In this document: piece after piece, positions 14,298-20,567 of the stretch | How the letters are laid out: the number at the start of each line of letters is the position of its first letter | Numbering within the stretch: position 1 is the stretch's first letter | Source: a virus | Virus record (IMG/VR): IMGVR_UViG_3300025102_000327 | Coordinates: 1 to 22,255 of that record | Reading direction: 5' to 3' (one strand) | Length of the DNA: 22,255 bases | Made by a program: the position numbers and the translations under genes | Notes under the pieces: model-generated | The model's database searches: none | Told to the model about the DNA's origin: nothing | The model's input: the letters and a program-made list of their open reading frames with translations, nothing else

Positions 14298-14552
14298 TCA
14301 GTTGTATTTAGTGTGTGCATTTCCAATGCCTGGGCGATTCACCCTCGGCTTCTTGGCATACCTTCCGGCAGTGTTATTGGAAGGCCCCTCAATCTTTGGA
14401 GGTTTCATGTACGACTTCTTAGGAAGTGCAGGGGTAACTTCTGTGGGCTCCCATGCTTCATTTAGATCCGGTGTTGTTGGGTCATTCCCCTTGTACGTAC
14501 CATCAGCCTTCCGGGCTCGGCGTCTCTTCGGGGCTGGCTTGTTGCTGTCCAT
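14298..14552 (-). CDS. Small basic protein between portal and scaffold, function unknown
   Basis: This 84-residue protein begins MDSNKPAPKRRRARKADGTY and has a long, low-hydrophobicity, Pro/Lys/Arg-rich sequence with DPTTPDLNEAWEP around residues 25-37. Its C-terminus is basic as well. It has no membrane segment or catalytic motif and is likely disordered; a small head-associated or nucleic-acid-binding role is possible. The first 50 bases overlap the end of the portal gene in another frame, and scaffold follows after two bases. I judge the gene real from its coherent composition and coupling; I do not know a T7 equivalent. Confidence 0.7.
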   Translation of the reverse strand: MDSNKPAPKRRRARKADGTYKGNDPTTPDLNEAWEPTEVTPALPKKSYMKPPKIEGPSNNTAGRYAKKPRVNRPGIGNAHTKYN

Positions 14553-16152
14553 TCTGTGCTTGCTGCATCATTTGATCGGTTAGCTGCTCAGCCATTGGCG
14601 ACTTAGCCAACTGACCAGCTTGATTAACCAGCGAAGATTGCATCATCTGTTGTTGCATCTTCTGCTGTTCCTGTTGCATTGTTTCTGGGCTCTTCACAAG
14701 TTCGAGCGTGTCAATCCCAGAAGCTGCTGCTAGGCGCTTAATAAACTCGGTAGGTGAGATGTACTTCATGAGGGCTTCAGGCCCCATGGTCTGACCAATT
14801 GTTGTGACGAACTGCATGAGAGATGCCTTATCCTGGCCACGTCCAACACCACCCAGACCGGCTACAACAGTAGGCATAACCAAACCCTTAGGCAGAGTTG
14901 GGATACCTCTCTGACGTTGCAGTAGGAAGAGCTTACGGTTCAGATAGGGGGTCAATAGTTCGACAGTAAGATTGCCGAAGATTCCCCCGAGTTGTTCATT
15001 CAGCTCTTGCTGAACGGCTTGGACTTCGGTTGCTGTTGTGCGCTCAGACTGCCTCACGTTGAGGATCAAGAACGCATCAGACAGACGCTGGGTCAGGTCC
15101 TGAATCATTGTCTGGACCGTTCGGAAGTCTGCGGTCTTACCGACCTGCACAACACCGACATCATCGGGACGACCTTGGATGATTGCACCGTTAGATGCAG
15201 CAGCCAGGGACTGAGGTTTGGTAGTAGCAGAGGGGGACACCATGAACACAACCTTGGCGGCTGCAGCAGATCCTTCGACCATTGCTTGCATCAACCTTTC
15301 AAGGCTCTGTAGATCTCCTAAGAACTCCTCTACGCGGGATCTACCGTACGACTCCCCATCCACCACGTTGAATCTCAGCGGAGTCCAGGGGGTGTGCTTC
15401 AGGGGGCTGGAAGACTTGGTCTTAGCGATGATCTTTCCATCGCATTCTTGATGCCAATGGTGTTGACCATCCTTCAGCTTGACGTGGGTATAAACCACAG
15501 CATCATCTGACTGTCCCTTGTTACCGGCAGCGGCTACACCGAACTTCGGTCCATCCTCTCCGGGGGAGTTTGAATCAGCGAGACCACCAAGGCCTCCCTC
15601 ATTCTGAAATTCTTTTGGTAATAGAGACCGATCAACGATCTCTTTTGTAATCATTTCTGTAACTGTTCCATCACCGTCCCGCTCAATAACATAGCGATCG
15701 AGTGGGTAGACCTTCAGGGATTTCTTCCCGGCAAAGATAAGAGCATTGCCTGTGACAACTAGATGCTTCATGGCAACCGTCAGCTGCACCCTGTCGGATG
15801 TCTCGGAGATCTGTTCCATAACAGTCCGCTCCATCTTGGAGAGGCTTAGGTCGATCTCGGAGCGCACCTTAGGAGTGAGCTCAGGTATTGCCATCAACTC
15901 AGCATCATTTAATTGCAGCTTGAAAAAGCTAGTGTTGATAGGGAAGAGGCTCAACATTAATTTTGAGCTGAGCACGTTGACACCTTTGGCCCCTAGTGAT
16001 TGCCACGGGGTCCGTAGCTTTCCACCTTCTGTGTGACCATCTTCGGTCAGAAGGTAGGGGAGAGTTAAAGCCGCACAGCGGCGGCCCATGTCTAGAAAGT
16101 CCTCACGGTCCGAAGTCAGTTGCTGATATCTAGCCTGAGCATTCGTTTCCAT
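14503..16152 (-). CDS. Portal (head-tail connector) protein, T7 gp8-like
   Basis: The 549-residue protein fits T7 gp8 (536) in size and place. Characteristic parts include ALTLPYLLTEDGH (about 28-40), WQSLGAKGVNVLSSKLMLSLFP (50-71), which is diagnostic of the T7 connector family, and ERTTATEVQAVQQELNEQLGG near 373-393 in the long helical stem region. The C-terminus is Gln/Met-rich (QQEQQKMQQQMMQ). The protein forms the dodecameric ring at one vertex through which DNA enters and leaves. The start is directly after the stop codon of the Pro-rich gene with no Shine-Dalgarno, suggesting coupling. Its last 50 bases overlap the next gene. Confidence 0.96.
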   Translation of the reverse strand: METNAQARYQQLTSDREDFLDMGRRCAALTLPYLLTEDGHTEGGKLRTPWQSLGAKGVNVLSSKLMLSLFPINTSFFKLQLNDAELMAIPELTPKVRSEIDLSLSKMERTVMEQISETSDRVQLTVAMKHLVVTGNALIFAGKKSLKVYPLDRYVIERDGDGTVTEMITKEIVDRSLLPKEFQNEGGLGGLADSNSPGEDGPKFGVAAAGNKGQSDDAVVYTHVKLKDGQHHWHQECDGKIIAKTKSSSPLKHTPWTPLRFNVVDGESYGRSRVEEFLGDLQSLERLMQAMVEGSAAAAKVVFMVSPSATTKPQSLAAASNGAIIQGRPDDVGVVQVGKTADFRTVQTMIQDLTQRLSDAFLILNVRQSERTTATEVQAVQQELNEQLGGIFGNLTVELLTPYLNRKLFLLQRQRGIPTLPKGLVMPTVVAGLGGVGRGQDKASLMQFVTTIGQTMGPEALMKYISPTEFIKRLAAASGIDTLELVKSPETMQQEQQKMQQQMMQSSLVNQAGQLAKSPMAEQLTDQMMQQAQNGQQQASPEETPSPEG

Positions 16153-16425
16153 TTAAGTAGGGATGTTTAGTGAAGAGACGTTTTTGTCTGGTGTGACGCC
16201 AGTGTTCAACGGGATGCGTAGAACATTGGCACCTTGAGAAGCTTGCTGTAGCTGCTGTCTCTTGGACGTGCGCTTCTTAATCTTCGGGGCATCGTCACCA
16301 TCAGTGACGTTGGTTGGGGGAGGAGAAGGAAGCTTGGGCTCAATCATTGGAGCCGGTGGTGGGGGAGTTGGAGCCGGGGGTGGCGGTTCTGGCATTGATG
16401 GCATTGAGGGGGAACTCATGCACAT
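16153..16425 (-). CDS. Proline-rich small virion protein candidate (T7 gp7.3/gp6.7-like position)
   Basis: The 90-residue protein starts MCMSSPSMPSMPEPPPPAPT and is almost pure Pro/Ala/Ser/Met up to residue 38. A basic patch (KIKKRTSKRQQ, about 48-58) follows, then NVLRIPLNTG. A basic stretch followed by a short L-x-I-P-type end recalls the C-terminus of T7 gp7.3, which is encoded just upstream of the portal and joins the tail. GGAGAC lies upstream and overlaps the previous gene's stop region. The assignment is by position and composition; a direct homology claim cannot be made from reading alone. Confidence 0.65.
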   Translation of the reverse strand: MCMSSPSMPSMPEPPPPAPTPPPPAPMIEPKLPSPPPTNVTDGDDAPKIKKRTSKRQQLQQASQGANVLRIPLNTGVTPDKNVSSLNIPT

Positions 16426-16427
16426 AG

Positions 16428-16613
16428 TTATGTCTCCGATTTTGCTTTGATGTACTCGACAACAGAACGCTGTCCAGCGCGATACATGATCACGCTCATG
16501 TCGTCTGTTGGGTTTGGGTTAAGAGGTGGATACATGGCATCCAGCTCCTCGGTGAGTTTGGTGAGAAAAGTTTCCCCACCAAAAACCATTTCAGCGGATA
16601 GTTCTTTAGCCAT
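16428..16613 (-). CDS. Hypothetical protein, 61 residues
   Basis: I do not recognise this protein. The ATG at 16613 (MAKELSAEMVFGGETFLTKL) overlaps the last eight bases of the reductase beta-subunit gene. A TTG ten codons further upstream is less likely. The sequence is soluble, mixed charged, with a Pro/Asn patch YPPLNPNPTDD in the middle and a helical C-terminus. Tight spacing with the following Pro-rich gene (two bases) supports it as a real operon member, probably a small head or accessory protein. Confidence 0.65.
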   Translation of the reverse strand: MAKELSAEMVFGGETFLTKLTEELDAMYPPLNPNPTDDMSVIMYRAGQRSVVEYIKAKSET

Positions 16614-17325
16614 ACTTTGGCAAGTTATTATTTGAGGCCTCAAAAAAAGCAGGCATCCTGGCTCGTTGTGTATCAGCCAGGCCCTTAGCTTTACCTGAGG
16701 TGTAGAGATTGTCGGACTGTTTGATCCAGAAATCCTTATCCAGATACTTGTCCTGGTTGACGCCCAGACCGTCCATAACCCAGGCCACGGTTGCCCTCCT
16801 CAGCTTGTTTAACTTCGCTGTAGAGGCGTGGCCGAGGTCATGAGCGACCATGGCGTGGATCGCCGTGTGTGTCTGTTCATCCCTTGAGATGTCAGATGCC
16901 ACAGTCCTAATTCCCATTGATCCGTTGAAGCGAAAGAAAGGGAGCAAGACAAAGAACACCGATCTTTCGAGGATCGCTGTCTTAAGGATCGGATGCTCGG
17001 GAGCAGCGAGCCAGGCCTTGCGGATGTTTTCAGCCTCCCGCTCTGCCCGCTCATCAACACCGTGAGCATCAACAATGAAGCCAAGAGCTTTGTCGTGTTT
17101 ATCTTCATCGGCCATGTTCGACAACAGAGCAGGTAGAACTCCCGGATCATCAGGGAGCTCACGCTCTAGACCTTGCTGCAGCATCTCCTTCACAGGGAGC
17201 TCCAGGGTCCGCAGGGCCAGGGCTCTAAACATTGCAGCCTCTGACCCATCTTTAATGTCACCCTTATCAACGGGGACAGGTGTCCAGGTTCTTTTTCTGG
17301 ATACGATTTCTGTGTACTTAGACAA
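16606..17325 (-). CDS. nrdB: Ferritin-like diiron protein, probable class I ribonucleotide reductase small (beta) subunit
   Basis: The 239-residue protein has two E-x-x-H motifs, EDKH (Glu74, His77) and DEQTH (Glu150, His153), plus Glu120 thirty residues before the second and Glu42 about 30 before the first. This is the carboxylate/histidine ligand pattern of R2-type proteins. The residue four after His77, where the radical Tyr stands in E. coli NrdB, is Leu81. The protein is short for the family (320-375 usual). It begins with TTG at 17325, two bases after the large-subunit stop. From memory, the analogous gene of cyanophage P-SSP7 was reassigned as a beta subunit after long being hypothetical. 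The role would be to generate the radical or oxidant for the alpha subunit; the ligand set is clear, the function inferred. Confidence 0.75.
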   Translation of the reverse strand: MSKYTEIVSRKRTWTPVPVDKGDIKDGSEAAMFRALALRTLELPVKEMLQQGLERELPDDPGVLPALLSNMADEDKHDKALGFIVDAHGVDERAEREAENIRKAWLAAPEHPILKTAILERSVFFVLLPFFRFNGSMGIRTVASDISRDEQTHTAIHAMVAHDLGHASTAKLNKLRRATVAWVMDGLGVNQDKYLDKDFWIKQSDNLYTSGKAKGLADTQRARMPAFFEASNNNLPKYG

Positions 17326-17326
17326 T

Positions 17327-18700
17327 TTACTCAGCGCAAGAAGAACAAAAGTTGTCCTCCTCTTCTATTCCAAATATATCGTGGTAGTCCTCATCGAGGA
17401 TCGATGTGACATCATCCTTGCGGAGGGTGTCCGGCATCACCTGAAGTGCATAATAGAGGGAGGTTTGAGGGGACTGAAGCCACTCCTCGATGAAGGCCTG
17501 ATCGTAGGTAACAACGTCACTCCATGAATTGAAACTATATCCATGGAAGAGGCCAGTATCTGCAAGCAATTTGCAGATGCCGTCTGCGACGGACTTGAAG
17601 GCATCCCACCCTACTTCTGAGGCGATTTCTACATCGCCATAGTCATAGGATTGAACACCGAAGGTGCCGCTATCACGGTCAACCTGTCGACTAATAGGCG
17701 GTGCAATCTCTGGACAGGTAGTGAACCCATCTAGATCTGTGTATCTGTAGGAGCAGCTTGCGGTGGGGGCGATGACAAACGCTCGGTCCATGTTGTTGAC
17801 ACGGGCCACGGTTGCAGCACCAGCAATAGCGCAAGCCAACTCACGGGCAACAACCAGTGCCGGTGTGCGTTCAGCATCAGTGTCATCAATGAGGGTTAAC
17901 GCTTCTCCGAATGCTGCGTAGGAGACACCTTGACGATGCAGGAAGTTAGCCAGTCCGAGCATTCCGAGGCCAACCTGACGATCCACTGTCGAGCAAAGGT
18001 ACTCGCCAGTTTCCCCCACTCCGGTCTTTTTATGGAGATCACACAGTCGGGACATTCCGTTTGTAAAAGCGGTAAAGAGATCTCCCAATTCGCAGGCACC
18101 CATATTAATGTGCGACAATAAACAAGTGCCCCGCGATTGAATCCATACTTCGAGGCAAACGTTACTAAATATACGCTCGCCTTGCTGGTCGTACTTGACT
18201 TTACTAAGCCAAATGTCCCCAGCTTGGATCGCTTTGTAGAGCTTTTCTCGGACAGGTTCGGTAATTTCATCCCACCATTCCTGATTAATTTGAATGCACT
18301 TCTTTACCCATGGAAGTTCATGGCGTGGTGCATCAATAAATTCTTCTAGGTCTGGATGACATGCGTCCAGTGTTACAACACAGGCACCGTTCTTGTACGT
18401 ACCACCTCTTCTAAGTACTTCATTAAGGACGGAGTACATCCTTGCAAACGACACTGGGCCAGAAGCGACAAGGCCCTTTCCGTTCTCTGAACCCCGTGGG
18501 CGGAGCTTAGAAAGATGCACAGCGACTCCGGCTGCATTGCGTAGGGCATGGCTGACGAATCTCCAGCTGGCCTCGATTCCATTTGGTCCCTCCATTGTGT
18601 CTTCGACCTGGAAAACCGTGCAGCTCACAGGCAGGCGAGATTCAGGGTTGTCGAGCCAGGATTGAACTCGACCAGTTACGGCAATCTTTTCACAAGTCAT
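17327..18700 (-). CDS. nrdA: Ribonucleotide reductase large (alpha) subunit, compact cyanophage type
   Basis: The 457-residue protein lacks the N-terminal ATP-cone and is much shorter than usual alpha subunits (over 700). The catalytic motif NVCLE (Asn180, Cys182, Glu184) is present, with redox partners Cys27 (PVSC) and Cys193 (GTCLLSHINMG), the PTAS-type loop PTASCS (312-317), and a C-terminal CSSC shuttle (Cys452, Cys455). LYYAL (Tyr416-Tyr417) matches the Tyr-Tyr radical relay of class I enzymes, arguing against the class II label often given to such phage genes. It reduces ribonucleotides to deoxyribonucleotides for phage DNA synthesis. Its ATG overlaps the MazG stop (ATGA), and the probable beta subunit follows two bases later. 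Confidence 0.92.
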   Translation of the reverse strand: MTCEKIAVTGRVQSWLDNPESRLPVSCTVFQVEDTMEGPNGIEASWRFVSHALRNAAGVAVHLSKLRPRGSENGKGLVASGPVSFARMYSVLNEVLRRGGTYKNGACVVTLDACHPDLEEFIDAPRHELPWVKKCIQINQEWWDEITEPVREKLYKAIQAGDIWLSKVKYDQQGERIFSNVCLEVWIQSRGTCLLSHINMGACELGDLFTAFTNGMSRLCDLHKKTGVGETGEYLCSTVDRQVGLGMLGLANFLHRQGVSYAAFGEALTLIDDTDAERTPALVVARELACAIAGAATVARVNNMDRAFVIAPTASCSYRYTDLDGFTTCPEIAPPISRQVDRDSGTFGVQSYDYGDVEIASEVGWDAFKSVADGICKLLADTGLFHGYSFNSWSDVVTYDQAFIEEWLQSPQTSLYYALQVMPDTLRKDDVTSILDEDYHDIFGIEEEDNFCSSCAE

Positions 18701-19086
18701 ACTAAGTCTTCGAGAATTGGTGGTTGATAGTTAGGCCCTTTCTGTACTTTTCCGGCCTCATTCTTCAGCGGTTTGCCATCGACCAGCTTGCTCATGTTGG
18801 ACTCGTGGACCCTGTCCAGGGCCTCGTCGAGTTCCCAACCGGCAGCAGCGGCGTACTGAAAGCAGACATATACGAGATCTGCTAATTCTTTGAGAGCATC
18901 TTGACGTGCTCTCGGGTTCTGTACATATTTCAGAGCCTCATCTTGTGCTTCGAGAAACTCTTTGAATTCCTCAACGATCAAAGATAGCTGAAGCTTGAGA
19001 CTCGAAGGAGTAAATGTCCCCGTCGGTTGTCCCATCGCTGTCCTGAACTTGATCGCTTGGCCCAGGAGATCCGGTGTGTACTTCAT
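18697..19086 (-). CDS. mazG: MazG-like nucleotide pyrophosphohydrolase
   Basis: The 129-residue protein carries the all-alpha NTP-PPase signature: EExxE at Glu39-Glu40-Glu43 and ExxD at Glu67-Asp70 (KELADLVYV), with Asn97 in HESNMSKL and a conserved-looking C-terminal Lys/Asp tail. These acidic residues bind Mg2+. Substrates of phage MazG proteins are debated: (d)NTPs such as dGTP and dCTP have been reported, whereas ppGpp cleavage, once proposed, has been questioned. The start at 19086 is needed to keep the first helix (AIKFRTAMGQPTG) and creates a 116-bp overlap with the DUF3310 gene. The stop overlaps the reductase start, tying it to nucleotide supply. Confidence 0.9.
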   Translation of the reverse strand: MKYTPDLLGQAIKFRTAMGQPTGTFTPSSLKLQLSLIVEEFKEFLEAQDEALKYVQNPRARQDALKELADLVYVCFQYAAAAGWELDEALDRVHESNMSKLVDGKPLKNEAGKVQKGPNYQPPILEDLV

Positions 19087-19276
19087 TGTTAATCAGTTTG
19101 TGTAGATATGCTTTGGCCTTGAGAAGATCATCGAGCTTTGTCTCGGTGTGCTTCTTTCCAGCGCGGGTGATGTACTTAATGATGTTGCCTTCGAGGTAGC
19201 CAAGATCATGGGAGCAGATGTAATCCCAAGTCTCGATGCCTTGGCGGTAATGATTAGGAGAGAACTTCGAGTTCAT
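18971..19276 (-). CDS. DUF3310-family protein
   Basis: The ATG at 19276 gives 101 residues. HYRQGIETWDYICSH (9-23) and LEGNIIKYITRAGKK (28-42), followed by LDDLLKAKAYLHKLI, are the complete DUF3310 signature, common as a small nucleotide-metabolism-associated protein in tailed phages, often fused to or near replication genes. I chose this start because the 27 residues upstream of it in frame lie in the coding region of the 52-residue gene and look random. The tail beyond residue 64 is Gly/Ser/Asp-rich and overlaps the start of mazG by 116 bases in another frame. The biochemical function is unknown. Confidence 0.85.
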   Translation of the reverse strand: MNSKFSPNHYRQGIETWDYICSHDLGYLEGNIIKYITRAGKKHTETKLDDLLKAKAYLHKLINNEVHTGSPGPSDQVQDSDGTTDGDIYSFESQASAIFDR

Positions 19277-19412
19277 CGGTGACTTTGGATAAGAGTGATT
19301 CCATCCATGGCTCCCAGACAAGAGGAGCCAGGGGGATGTCTGTGTAGCGGTAGGCACGACGAGCTTGCAGGTTGTTCCTTACAAACTGCAACTCAGTTGT
19401 GGTGAGTTTCAT
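19254..19412 (-). CDS. Hypothetical protein, 52 residues, coupled to the exonuclease
   Basis: An ATG at 19412 overlapping the exonuclease TGA (ATGA) opens a 52-codon frame ending in TAA at 19254. It begins MKLTTTELQFVRNNLQARRA and continues YRYTDIPLAPLVWEPWMESLL; the last residues are acidic and helical. The frame fills the space between the exonuclease and the DUF3310 start, which otherwise would be non-coding, and it overlaps the latter by 23 bases. I do not recognise a family. T7 also has several small genes after gene 6. Confidence 0.65.
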   Translation of the reverse strand: MKLTTTELQFVRNNLQARRAYRYTDIPLAPLVWEPWMESLLSKVTDELEVLS

Positions 19413-20143
19413 GGGGTGAAGAGGATAGGTTGCTGAGTCTTTGCATCCCAGTCTTTGAACTGGAGGATGCGTGCTAATCGGAGATTTCGCAGGGCATCAT
19501 CTTCTGTTAGTCCTGCTTCTTTGTAAGTTTCGACGCAAGCGTCCCAGTAAGATCCCTTACGCTTGTCAAGGATGTCACCAGCACGTTTCGGGCCAGCTCC
19601 CGGACAACCCTTGTAGCCATCTGTGCTGTCTCCACATATGCATTGCATGTAGAGAAGTCTCTCGGCAAGTTCAGGGGTCTGGGTGTATTCCGTTTTGAGG
19701 TCATAAATACGACAAGCAATTTGAGCCATATCTTTGTCAGGCGAGACAAGGACAAAGTTCTCAACGCTGCCGTTGGTGGCAATGATGCCGAGACAATCGT
19801 CTGCCTCTAGTCCAGGTTTCATGATTGAGGGATAGGTCTCCATCCCCCAGTTCTTCAATTTCAGATACCCACACGGCTTGCGTTTGGTTCTGTTTCCCTT
19901 GTAGTTGGGGTCGATTGACTTTCTGAAGTTCACCCTGTCGGTAAAGAACAGCAGCAGATCGTCGGTGTCGAATCGAGACCGGAGCTTGCTCAGCTCCTGC
20001 TCAACAATCCGCTTGCCCTTAGTGAAGTCCCCGACAATGACGGTTAGCTCCTCGTTGTAATCGTGCTCGTCTTCAGCCGCACTTGCTGCTCTGTAGAAGA
20101 AGAAGTCTGCATCGACGAGCAGTTTGGTGGGCTGTAAGGACAT
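19409..20143 (-). CDS. 5'-3' exonuclease, T7 gp6-like
   Basis: From the ATG at 20143 the protein has 244 residues. It shows the FEN/5'-nuclease metal-site series: LLVDADFFFYRA (Asp11, Asp13), FTDRVNFRKSIDPNYKGNR (66-84), GLEADD (111-116), SPDKDM (134-139), and GDSTDGYKGCPGAGPKRA (171-188), the last being the helix-hairpin-helix K+ site. The ending ARILQFKDWD...LFTP parallels the T7 gp6 C-terminus. T7 gp6 degrades host DNA and removes RNA primers. An upstream start at 20245 adds 34 residues lacking family features and lying inside the nuclease gene, so it was rejected. The first 71 bases overlap the upstream gene. Confidence 0.92.
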   Translation of the reverse strand: MSLQPTKLLVDADFFFYRAASAAEDEHDYNEELTVIVGDFTKGKRIVEQELSKLRSRFDTDDLLLFFTDRVNFRKSIDPNYKGNRTKRKPCGYLKLKNWGMETYPSIMKPGLEADDCLGIIATNGSVENFVLVSPDKDMAQIACRIYDLKTEYTQTPELAERLLYMQCICGDSTDGYKGCPGAGPKRAGDILDKRKGSYWDACVETYKEAGLTEDDALRNLRLARILQFKDWDAKTQQPILFTP

Positions 20144-20567
20144 CGTGTTTAGTGGGATTAGCGGGAAAATTTTTTGCCCAGAAATACTCCAGGCCTTTTG
20201 GTGCTCGGTTCCTGATCCAACGAACCTTCCAATCGCAGATGTCACCCTCAGGTGTGACTGCTACAGGGAAGACGGGATCCTTAACCTTGCAGGTGTTAGC
20301 TGCTTTCCAGATGTGGCGTTGATAGTCCCAGGAGTCAGCCTTCACATCGAGGGCGTAGGTAACACCATCGACTTTGATTAGCAGATCAGCAGGGCCTGTC
20401 GTATTGAGGTTTGGATACACCTCAGCACCTTTCCATGTGGCAAGGAACCCCACCCACATCTCAGCTAAATCACCGAGACGGTTTGGTTCAATGGCAGTCC
20501 GCCCACGTCTTACCGATTTTTGCTTCGGCGTCGAGTTCGCAGCGGAACTTAAGTTGGTGTTGGACAT
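20073..20567 (-). CDS. Putative PD-(D/E)XK-fold nuclease
   Basis: The 164-residue protein has a basic N-terminus, then RLGDLAEMWVGFLATWKGAE (30-49), with Glu36 in the usual first-helix position. GPADLLIKVDGVTYALDVKA (58-77) gives Asp61 and Asp74-x-Lys76 in the D-(x)n-D-x-K arrangement of PD-(D/E)XK nucleases. It differs from T7 endonuclease I (gp3) in length and motif spacing, so I cannot say whether it is the resolvase. It overlaps the polymerase end by 80 bases and the exonuclease start by 71, so almost a third of it is dual coding. The last 15 residues look unconstrained, suggesting the exonuclease frame dominates there. Confidence 0.65.
   Translation of the reverse strand: MSNTNLSSAANSTPKQKSVRRGRTAIEPNRLGDLAEMWVGFLATWKGAEVYPNLNTTGPADLLIKVDGVTYALDVKADSWDYQRHIWKAANTCKVKDPVFPVAVTPEGDICDWKVRWIRNRAPKGLEYFWAKNFPANPTKHDVLTAHQTARRCRLLLLQSSKCG

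Noticed and set aside
19277-19357. Upstream start adding 27 residues to the DUF3310 protein.
   Set aside because: The added sequence lies within the 52-residue gene in another frame and is not part of the family signature.
20144-20245. Upstream start giving the exonuclease 34 extra N-terminal residues.
   Set aside because: The extra residues resemble no family N-terminus and are the shadow of the nuclease frame; the family begins close to LLVDADFFFYRA.
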